Assembly: GCA_039654915.1 (NCBI GenBank)
Contig: CM077593.1
Span: 41,944,501 to 42,008,500 of the forward strand
Source of the DNA: Aquilaria yunnanensis
Taxonomy: Eukaryota; Streptophyta; Magnoliopsida; Malvales; Thymelaeaceae
Length of the DNA: 64,000 bases
Reading direction: 5' to 3'
Positions 55,715 through 64,000 of the stretch are shown in pieces. The position numbers were made by a program, and so were the translations under genes. Position 1 is the first letter of the stretch. Each line of letters begins with the position of its first letter. The notes beneath the pieces were generated by a model. That model was not told where the DNA came from. It saw nothing but the letters and a program-made list of their open reading frames with translations, and ran no database searches.

Positions 55715-56383
55715 ACATGGAATGTGTCACCTCATATAGCCCAATCTTTGATTTCTTGATTTTTGAATAGATGAACTTAAACTGATGACGTTGATATCGT
55801 ATATCAAGTCATCCAAGCATGGCCATGCATTTTCCTAGTCTCACTCTATCAAGGGGGCCGAAGATATCACTCCCGTTACATAAGAGGGACAAATTCCATC
55901 TTGATCATACAAAACCCTTCACATGATATGTGACATACCCAATGACCACCTTCATGTTCACTCAGTTACGAGTAATCAAAGAAAGTATCAAAGTATGCGA
56001 TTCATATGTAGGGAACCTTAATGACCTTAGGTCAAAGGACTACATATACCATGATCACTATGAGAATCACTTACGATAGTCATATAATGATCCATGTAGC
56101 ATTCTCATGGTAGGTCGGTCCAGTACACAAGTTCTCCAACTTGTACCCATATGTAGACTACATATCTTATATTAGTCTTCACATATGCGAGTCTTTACGT
56201 ATTATTGCAACCCGTTCCACGATAATACTAGACCAGGGACATTTAAGAATATCATTATTCTAGGGTTATAATAATGTTTGATTATGTTACACAAAAAACA
56301 TATAGCAAACACAATTACTGGATTAATGCCTTAATAAAATATTATGACTCAATGTGCAAAATACAATCATATCATGATTAGCC
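55715..56383 (-). repeat. 5' LTR of the copia element, third piece
   Basis: Continues from the duplicated ACATG to CATGATTAGCC; the expected outer end (the start TGTTGTGCCC on the minus strand) is missing, so the LTR is truncated by about 15 bases. Confidence 0.85.
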
Positions 56384-57177
56384 TTGGAGATTGGAATAAG
56401 ATGTTTTCTCCTTTCCCATAATATTTTTTATACCAAGCAAGTATAATAAAATCTAGTAGTTAAAAAAGGGAACTCCATAAGTTATTTGGATGAAAACAAA
56501 AATACAAGGCATCTGTGATGACCAACCTCACAAGAAATATCCAAAGGATACTTCATTCTCCAAGAATCAACATGAGCAAATGGATTTGATGACTTGATTA
56601 ACAAAGCCCACATAGTTCTTTGAGCACCATGTTAAGTTCACATAAAATTAATAAGTGAACAAATCTCTAGCAGTTGTATTAAGTTTCAAAAATGATTTGC
56701 AATTGTATTAGGTTTGAAAAATCTAAATGTTACAAGCAAGGTTTAGCCTTTTTAATGCATATTATAGGTGAAGAACTTTAATTCTCCTAATAGAGAAAGA
56801 AAACAAGGCCCTTGAAAGACTAGAACTTCTAAATCAACTAGAACAAGCATAAACACTCTTCTGGCTAGAAAATAAGCATAAAATTTGGCCAAACCAGAAA
56901 ATAAATGAAAAAGATACATATGCTTACACTAGCTCACACTTAAGTGACCAAATATATAGTTAAAAGATCTAGTAAGCATGACTACTACTTTGTTCGACTT
57001 ATGGGAACTCACCCTGGTGTGCCTACGGTGGCTCGGGTGCACTATTAGGTCCAAGAGAGCGTAGGCTAACTCTGGGGTACTTTGAACCATGATCATGTCC
57101 TAGTGTGCACATGTGTTTTAGGATGTATACACCATAGGTGTATGTGTGCTCCAAGGGTGCAAGTAGACCTTTATGCT
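56384..57177. other. Gene-free flank between copia and chromovirus relic
   Basis: AT-rich, no credible frame. The first 24 bases resemble the left flank of the copia element. Confidence 0.5.
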
Positions 57178-58052
57178 CTAATAATGTGCACCATGGTGTC
57201 TTTTGGGTTGATGAAGGTTCAAATGGCATCCCAAGGTGTCCATCCATGTTTCTAGCATCTCTAAACTTGAAATGTTGTGTAACAAGTCCATGTAATGCCT
57301 CTTCAAGCTCTTTAGTCTCTTCCTTGTCATAGGTCCATGTGAGATCCCTAGTGCATCCATTACCATGCTTGAAGGGTTGTCATCAGCTCCCCCATCCTTG
57401 GAAAGATTTGCCCTTGAATCTTCATAGTCAAGTAAAGAAAGATTAGCCATATTAAATTTGCATTCACATTGTACTCACTTGGAAAATGAAGTTGGTAGAC
57501 AATGTTACTAATTTTCTTCACGACTTGAAGTAGGCCATCCATTCTTGGATGTAATTTTGTTCTTTTTTGTGTTGGAAATCTCTCCTTTCTCATACGTACC
57601 TACACCCAATCTCTAGGCTCAAAGGACACTCTTTTACACCTATTATTGGTTGCCTTTGCATATTGTTGGCTCCTCTTCTCAATTTGAAGCTTTACCTTTT
57701 CATATAGCCTTTTAATCAAATTTACCTTTCTTTCACCATTTATACTTGAAAACTCATTAGCAGGTAATGTCAAAAGATCTAAAAGAGTCAATAGATTAAA
57801 GTCATACACAAATTCTACATGTGGTAAACAATTTTCCCATGATTTCAAGCTCTTTCCAATAATAGTTCTAAATAAAGAACCTAGAGTTTTATTTGTTATC
57901 TCAGTTGGCCTATCAGTTTATGGGTGACGTAAAGTTGAAAACATGAGCTTTGTGCTAAGCTATCCCCACAATGTTCTCCAAAAATGGCTTAAAAAACTTA
58001 GAATATCTATCAAACACAATTTTCTAGGCACTTTATAAAGGTGTAAAACCTC
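57178..58052 (-). pseudogene. Chromovirus (Ty3) integrase and pol tail relic
   Basis: The minus strand reads the end of the integrase core and C-terminal region: IVFDRYSKFF, WENCLPHVEFVYDFN, VKLQIEKRSQQYAKA, FEPRDWV, RKERFPTQKRTKLHPR, VYQLHFPSEYNVNANL, then a tail with PMTRKRLKSL. These are standard chromovirus motifs. Frames are broken in several places. The upstream reading (ADLFFKEV) is displaced to 63410-63432 by element D. Confidence 0.9.
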
Positions 58053-58666
58053 TGATTGTTGAAGGTCTAGAGCCTTGAAGTCTCCAACTTTGAAAAACTC
58101 ATAACATTGACCCCCAAAGAGCTTAGGTGTAGTCATTCAGAAAAATGAATGTACATCTGGCCATGTGAAGCTCTGGAGGACTGATGAACCTGGGTGCCTG
58201 CTTGACTGAAGGACGTATTAGGTACCTCGGCATCTGGCGACCGAAGTACCTTATAAATAGTAACAAAGCCATTAAGGACGTACAACCTAGTGTGTGCGAG
58301 GTGCTTACTCAGGCTTATGTTAGGATAGTTGGCTGCAAAGGTTGTTGGGGGGAAAATAGACCCCTGACCTTGTATCTCACTAGGCATGTGGATGGTAGAT
58401 CTGAGGTATTGCCAGTACACCTTGGTCTTCCAGGCCTAGTATAAAAAGGGTAAATCTCCAAACTTTAGATACACAACTCCTGTTGAGCATCTCTCATACT
58501 CCCAGCTATATTACTTATATGAGTGTCTGAAAGTGCCTCCTTGGAAAATATTTTGGAGACTAACTTCCCCATTTTCTAGTGTCTTTCTGGTTTGTAGCTA
58601 TCCGGAGTACACCTACCCAAAAACCAGGAAGCAAGATTCAGACGACAGAGAATTCCAAGGATACGA
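58053..58666 (+). repeat. 5' LTR of element D (614 bp)
   Basis: Begins TGATTGTTGAAGGTCTAGAG, matches the LTR at 62794 over its length (shared ACTGATGAAC(C/T)TGGGTGCCT), TATA-like GTATAAAAAGG near 58440, ends GGATACGA. Confidence 0.88.
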
Positions 58667-58668
58667 AG

Positions 58669-58688
58669 TAGCACCGTTTGTGGGAACC
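58669..58688 (+). other. Primer-binding site of element D (altered)
   Basis: TAGCACCGTTTGTGGGAACC, aligning with TGGCGCCGTCTGTGGGAACC of A and B at 17 of 20 positions, two bases after the LTR. Confidence 0.75.
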
Positions 58689-59289
58689 TAGGCACGCAAT
58701 GTCGTGTTTACTACTTAGGGCATCCAAGAGCAAATTTTCCCATGATCCCCCACCAGATATGACCTTTTCCCTAGTGGAAGATTGAACAGGAGACCAAACT
58801 ACCTTTCCCAAGGATGATTGCCTGGTGACACTAATGATGGGGTTCCTACATGAATTCCATTGTACAATAGTCATAGAAATTGCTCAATGCCTTGAACAAC
58901 ATACTCCCTCAAGGCCTTACGAGAAGGAACGCATGCCAGAAAAATCTAGGAATCCAGCATAAAGTTCCCCTCTGGCTGCAGAAGGTAGTACATGAGATGA
59001 GCCTTGTAGCGAGAATCTACCACTTTGTAGCCCAAAATGTGACCGTAAGGAGAAAGGTGCAGCATTCTCGGAGAAAAAATTTGCTCACTAGAGATTACCT
59101 TCTTCACACCAGTGTGAGAAGGACCCATCAAACTCCCTTATGAAAAAGTTGCTAGAGAGAATGGAGTAAATAGAGGGACAAAGGATGTGAAATTTAGTAT
59201 GGACACGCTTGTCTAAAACCCTTGTCAATGATGAAGCTCCGTTCGTACCGGCCATAAGGAATGCTCCCATCCTGTAGAACTTTAAGGTA

Positions 59290-60310
59290 CCTCCATTGGA
59301 TTCATACAATGGAAAGGGTGACTTTCAGGTGCATCTTACCAAATGCTGGAAGGACATGGTAATAAATAGAGCCGATGAGGCCACCCTATGCAAATATTTT
59401 GAGGTAACGCTTCCGAGCCTGGCCACAGCCTGGTACAATACTTTACCCTCTTGTTTTATTGCTTATTTTCTTGAGTTATCTATTACTTTTACTCATCAAT
59501 TCATCGGGAGTTATCCTTTGGTGAAAAATGTTGCCTGGTTATTTAACATAGTGCAAAGGGAGCATGAATCGTTCTGAGACTATGTTAATAGGGTCAACCA
59601 AGAGGCTTTGAAGGTTATTGACTTCTCTCCCGAAGTCCAAATCTTGGCACTAACCAGATGACTTCAGAAAGGTTCCAACCTTGCCTTTAAGTTGTCAAAG
59701 CAAGTACCAACAATCGTGGGAGAGCTTTACCAGTTGGCTGAACAATATATGATCGCCAAAGAAATGATTGCCGATGAAGAAACATCGAATACAAGAAGGA
59801 TGGAGCACCAGTCTTAAAGTCAACATTGTGGGGAGGCCAGAGGTAGCAAACAGCCTCAGAAATGTAAAGGAAAAAGGGAACCGCTGATATACTTTGCCCT
59901 AAACACTCCCCGAGCCAACAACTTGGCAGCATTGGAGAGGCAGGGAGGGGTTCAAAGGCCGAAGCTGATGGCCTCCAATAACAAGAGGAATATGAAGAAA
60001 TACTGCCAGCATCATTGGGACCATGGCCATGACTTTGAAGACTATCACTAATTGAAGAAGTATATTTAATCCTTCATTAAGCACAGGCAGCTGAGAAGGT
60101 ACCTCCGGTTTTCTTCGCCAAAAAGAGGAGGTAAAGACGATGAAATGATGTATGATGAGGATGAGTATGATTCTAACCAACGAATAAATCACCGAAGTCC
60201 CCGAAGACAACCACCTTCTTCGGTGGGAGTGATCCAAATTATCCCCATTGTGCTTCCTTCAGTAGAGACAAAAAGGAAGGCAAAGGAAATAACCACCCTC
60301 AACTTTGGGA
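59290..60310 (+). pseudogene. gag: Gag of element D
   Basis: Gag domain with FEVTLPSLATAWYNTLP, FTHQFIGSYP and DYVNRVNQEALKV; zinc-knuckle-like CQHHWDHGHDFEDY, in which the last Cys is Tyr. Several stops. Upstream, 58690-59289 is the diverged gag N-terminal region. Confidence 0.85.
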
Positions 60311-60329
60311 AAACGTAAAACCAATGGGC

Positions 60330-60800
60330 AAGACCATCGTCACCTTCCCTCATGACGATCCTCTCTTGATCATAGCCCGAATAGCCAATTAGGATATGAA
60401 GATAGTCCTTTACAATGATGGATCAAATGTCAATGTTTTGTTTGCTAATATATTGCCAAAATTGGGCATATCGGTTGAAACTCTAAAATTGATGGTGTCT
60501 CATACCTCTGGAGTAGGTCCAAACAAACTCCTAGTTTTGTGCACCATCAACCTACCTTTCATGCTGAAAGGAAGGGCTGTTTGAAACAAGGACAAACTAT
60601 ACACCTCAATAATGGTAAAGTTCATCATCATTGACATACCTTCACCTTATAATGCCATTATTGGAAGGCAAACTTAGGGGATGCTGCATATAAGGTCATA
60701 TGTCAAGTACTTGACTGTCACCTTCGAGCCTTACAAGGTGGACACAATTATTTTCATGGACCAAGCGGAGGTTCAAAAGGTTTTTCTGAAAGCATGATAG
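60330..60800 (+). pseudogene. Protease of element D, active-site Asp lost
   Basis: VTFPHDDPLLI, then VLYNDGSNVNVLF in place of VLLDDGSNADVLF, so the first Asp of the D-D-G-S box is Asn; later PYNAIIGRQ. Stops interrupt the frame. Confidence 0.85.
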
Positions 60801-61059
60801 GCTTCCACGAGGAAAGGGATCCATACATTTGCAATGATGGCATTTGAAGGGCCCCAAGTTGGAAGTGGAGATGAAGCCAACGAAATGGATGTAGTAACAG
60901 AGAGTTTAGGACTCACGGAATGCCAAAGTACCATAATCAAGAAAAACATGCCAATAGAGGAAAAGGCCGAACTTGTAGAATTCTTAAGTTCAAACAAAGA
61001 TTTTTTTTGCTTATTTGCTAAAGGATATGTGTGGGATAAATTGAGGCATAATTCAACAT

Positions 61060-61406
61060 AGTTTAAATATTGATCCTCTAGCAAAGTCGATAAGGAAAAA
61101 GAAACAAAACATCACCCCAAATAAGAGAGCCTTCATCAAACACGAAATGCAATGACTCATTGAGGTGGGAGTAATAAGGGAAGTCAAGTATCCAGACTAC
61201 TTAGGTAATGTGGTCATCGCCACAAAAGAAGGGAGTTTTAGATGTGCATTGACTTTACTAAAGCCAACAATGCATGTTCAAAATACTCGTACCTACTACC
61301 TTCAATAAACCAACTGGTAGACTCTAAATCGGGATATAAAGTGTTGAGTTTCCTGGACGCTTTCAGCAGATACCATTAAATTTGAATGAACTTAGACAAT
61401 GAAGAA
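61060..61406 (+). pseudogene. pol: Reverse transcriptase start of element D, truncated
   Basis: Readable pieces IREVKYPDYLGNVVIATKEG and FLDAFSRYH, then a break after NEEK, where the sequence jumps into Tat fragment E. The YxDD part and all later domains are absent. Confidence 0.8.
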
Positions 61407-62485
61407 AAGAACCAATCACGGTGATATCTAGAGGAAGAATCATCTTCGGGATGGGAAGTCCCTGCGCTTAATTGTTCGGCTGCCGGGCGGATTTCCGGCG
61501 CGGACAGGGGCCTCAGGGAGCCTTTGTCCTTAGAACGCCGAGTTTTTCAACCACGGCTGCCTGGAAAAGTTCCCACAGATGGCGCCAAATGACAGCGTGG
61601 CGTGGCCATCATAGAGGTTCCCGCCGTGGCTCCACGACGGGAATAACCAGGACCTCCTGAAGTGTATCGCGCAGGGTCATCCGGTGATGGATAACAGTAG
61701 TCGAGAAAGCCTTCCGGTGCTGGAAAGAGCCTGAAACGGGAATGTCCCCAAGTAGTCATCACCTAAAACGCGCAGAAAACAGGGGTTAGGAGGTCCTCGG
61801 AGTGGTTTTCCGGGGAAGAGCCTCCGACGCCCAAGTCAGTGTCTCTAAATGGTGACAAAGAGTAAGCACAAAATAGGCTTGCCGGGAGCGTTTATCTGAT
61901 ATGCTCAGAAGGGCAAGAATCTCGCCGGAGGCATTTTTCCGGCGAGTTTGGAGGAGAAAAAAGGGGGGGAAGCCAGCAGTCGACCCCAAAAAGCTCCCTT
62001 ACTATAAATAGGAGAAAATGAGCTCCTCGGATTGTGACACGTGTATGGACGGATGCTGCCCGTACCTCTAACCCGAAGAGTGGCCAGCCGCCTGCAGGCT
62101 TTCTCGGGCAGTGGCTTATCGAGAAGTGTGTCACAGCGTGTCAGAGTGCAGACTGCAGTGGCCTGTCAGAGTGCTTTGAGGTCGACGTCTAGTGCGTACG
62201 GGCGAATATGTCAGAGACTCCTTCGTGGCGCCCATCGCTCCTCCGAGGTCCCTTTAGCCGACGTTATATTTTAGGGGGAACGAACAAGGACCTTTCCCCA
62301 AGGTGATATTGTTTCTTCAGGATGTTCTTATTCTTCCGAAGTCGGTTCATTCGTCCTCTGATGGAGAGGCGTTATGGTAATTTCCCGAGGTTGGTACGAT
62401 GGGGCTTCCGGGGTCGCATACCTCATGTGTTTGGCTCCCTCTTTCTTCGAAGTCAGTGGATAGGGCGATAACACTTCGGCTATCA
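61407..62485 (-). mobile_element. Tat fragment E: 5' LTR, primer site and gag start
   Basis: The LTR (61590-62485, 896 bp) starts TGATAGCCGAAGTGTTATC on the minus strand and ends CTGTCA. The primer site TGGCGCCATCTGTGGGAAC is at 61569-61587. A gag N-terminal piece, related to ETRRSKDKG...TSTPEED of A, then runs to about 61407, where element D RT begins. Only the 5' end of the element is present. Confidence 0.85.
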
Positions 62486-62793
62486 GTAGGAAAAGCCAAT
62501 CTTTGGATGACATGTGTGCTTAAAAACCAAATCAAGGCAATGATTCCCATTGTGAAAGGACAAAAAACCAGCAGCCCACAAACTGATGTCATTGGCACCA
62601 GTTGAAGAGATGCAACTAATGCTTCTGAATGAAGTGACGTAACATGACTCTGACAGGTGTAACGGTTACATCAAGGAAGCCTAAACAACGTAATGGGAAA
62701 GGAGAAAACATCGGAGCTAAAGCGATTCAAAACACTAAAAGTGCCCGAAGTTGATGGATCTACCAGCCCATCAACTACTAGGGGGATGGCATA
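62486..62793 (+). other. 3' internal remnant and polypurine tract of element D
   Basis: Noncoding 3' part of D. The purine tract AGGGGGATGGCATA (62780-62793) directly precedes the 3' LTR start TGATGGCC. Confidence 0.7.
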
Positions 62794-63409
62794 TGATGGC
62801 CAAAGGCCTAAAGCCTCGAAGTCTCCTCCTCAGAAGAACTCATAACCTCGACCCCCAAAGAGCTCTGAAACAGTCATTCGGACAAATGAATGTACATTGG
62901 GCCATGCAAAGATCGAGATGACTGATGAACTTGGGTGCCTGCTTGACCAAGGGATGCATTGGGGACCTCAAAATTTGGAGACCAAAGTACCTACGGAATA
63001 CTAACAAAGCCGTTAAGTATGTACAACCTGGTGTGTGCGAGGTGCTTGCTCAGGCCTGCGTCAAGACAGCTGGCTACAGAGGTTGTTGGAGGGGAAATAG
63101 ACCCCTAACCTCCTATCTCACTAGACACGTAGATGGTAGATCTGAGGTATTGCCAGTATGCCATGGTCCTCCAGCCCAGTATAAAAAAGGACATCTCCAA
63201 ACTTTAGGTAACTCTCGTTGAGCATTTCTCATACTCCTAGTTATATTACTCACTTATTTAGGCATTGGAGAGTTCCCCCCCCCCTAGAAAACATTTTGGG
63301 GACTCCCTTCCCCCCTTTCTTGTGTCTTTTAGGTTCATAGCTGTCTAGAGTACACCTACCTAAAAGCAATGATTCAAGATTCAGACGACAAAGAATTCCA
63401 AGGACACCA
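62794..63409 (+). repeat. 3' LTR of element D (616 bp)
   Basis: Begins TGATGGCCAAAGGCCTAAAG, TATA-like GTATAAAAAAGG near 63179, ends GGACACCA followed by the duplicated ACCTC. Confidence 0.9.
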
Positions 63410-63432
63410 ACCTCTTTAAAGAACAAATCAGC
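63410..63432 (-). pseudogene. Chromovirus integrase piece beyond element D
   Basis: Minus-strand codons ADLFFKEV, which read straight on into LHLYKVPRKIVFD at 58052 when D and one TSD copy are ignored; the joined order is the usual chromovirus integrase order. It is cut on its other side by the Tat LTR starting at 63433. Confidence 0.85.
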
Positions 63433-64000
63433 TGATAGTCGAAGGACTATCGCCTCCACCTGGCCGAACTCCCTGCCACCAGAATGGCCAGGAGATCTGG
63501 CGCTACCCGGAAAAAGGTGGGATCACACACCTCGGAGAAAAGCTGAAGAGCCCGAGCTCGGCACGCCAGGGAACTTGAGGATACTATTAGCCCCCCTGAG
63601 GTAGTAAACAGACCGCCTTCGGAAAAGTGGCACCAGCTAGTGCGGGCCGAACATGATCTTCCCGAAGGCGGAACTCCCTGAATCTGGGAACCCCCGAACT
63701 GGGGGCATGTTTCCCGAAGTGGCACGGTCCGTACTAGAGGACGACTTCACCCAGGAACCTCGGGAGTACGGCAGGAGCATTTAACGAAGCCTCTGACATG
63801 TCGCCCACAGACGTCACAAGCCGCCTCAAACGGCGCTCTGACACGCCGACGCCATCAAAGTCACATCATGGCCCATCTCGGCTCAAGGCTCAAGGAAGCC
63901 TGCCACCAGCTACTTGTCCTCTACGCCCAGACATTTAGAGAACATCCGACCGAACATGTCTCACGATCTGAACGGGCTAGACACCTTTATAAATATCAGG
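63433..64000 (+). repeat. Tat LTR F, cut by the window end
   Basis: Begins TGATAGTCGAAGGACTATCG and continues through U3 (CCCGAAGGCGGAACTCCCTG) to a TATA box (CTTTATAAATATCAGG) at about 63986. Plus orientation; whether it is a solo LTR or a full element is outside the window. Confidence 0.88.

Larger units (their letters stand above)
32190..56383 (-). mobile_element. Ty1/copia retrotransposon, broken by nested insertions
   Basis: Minus-strand copia element. Its 3' LTR is intact, the internal region keeps gag, integrase, RT and RNase H pieces in copia order (integrase before RT), and the initiator tRNA-Met primer site is clear. The 5' LTR is in three pieces: 42256-42596, 54705-54948 and 55715-56383. 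Inserted material is the family L solo LTR, the B block and a Tat solo LTR. All coding parts carry stops and frameshifts. The last ~15 bases of the 5' LTR are missing at the right edge. Confidence 0.9.
58053..63409 (+). mobile_element. Tat-like Ty3 element D, decayed, TSD ACCTC
   Basis: LTRs of 614 and 616 bp, flanked by ACCTC at 58048-58052 and 63410-63414. The internal region has gag, protease and the start of RT on the plus strand, then a foreign Tat fragment (E) and a short 3' part. Most of pol and any antisense gene are gone. It differs from A and B in its LTRs and primer site. Confidence 0.92.

Noticed and set aside
1..64000. CRISPR array, rRNA, tRNA genes or bacterial-type operons
   Set aside because: No spaced identical repeats with unique spacers and no recognisable RNA genes; all strong signals are plant retroelements or a spliced host gene.

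Overview
This is nuclear DNA from a flowering plant, probably a eudicot; the species cannot be told from the sequence. It is a deeply nested retrotransposon landscape with one recognisable host gene. The evidence is GT-AG introns, plant-type LTR retrotransposons (Ty3 Tat lineage with a second, archaeal-type RNase H and an antisense extra gene; a Ty1/copia element primed by initiator tRNA-Met; a chromovirus relic) and a plant DRB-type dsRNA-binding gene. There is no sign of bacterial operons, CRISPR arrays or rRNA, and I recognised no tRNA genes.

Layout. 1-1863: minus-strand partial copy of a very long LTR (family L), inserted into the antisense gene of a truncated Tat element (C, 1864-3593). 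3594-3955: internal Tat scrap. 3956-15116: near-complete Tat element A on the minus strand, with two 867-bp LTRs differing at about 13 positions, one gag-pro-pol frame broken by only two TAG codons, and on the opposite strand a four-exon gene driven by its own TATA box. 15117-17100: AT-rich DNA with a decayed ACCCGA repeat and a decayed ~110-bp tandem array. 18140-22376: host gene on the minus strand, seven exons, 459 codons, three dsRNA-binding domains. 22377-32189: gene-free, LTR-like and tandem-repeat DNA including a ~55-bp minisatellite.

32190-56383: a minus-strand copia element. It holds a 3316-bp solo LTR of family L (TSD CCAAA), and its right LTR is split by a block made of Tat element B (42597-53019), a second gag start (53020-53632) and an inverted copia LTR piece (53633-54704), then by a Tat solo LTR (TSD ACATG). 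56384-64000: a minus-strand chromovirus integrase relic is cut by Tat element D (TSD ACCTC, 58053-63409), which carries a reversed Tat fragment E; another Tat LTR (F) starts at 63433 and leaves the window.

How the parts relate: Tat copies A and B share one organisation, LTR, primer-binding site, gag-protease-RT-RNase H-archaeal RNase H-integrase, then a convergent intron-containing gene, polypurine tract and LTR. Nesting gives relative ages: chromovirus before D before E; copia before the B block and the solo LTRs; A looks youngest. The DRB gene is the only feature expected to serve the host. Proteins of that family act with Dicer-like enzymes in small-RNA pathways, which silence elements like those around it.
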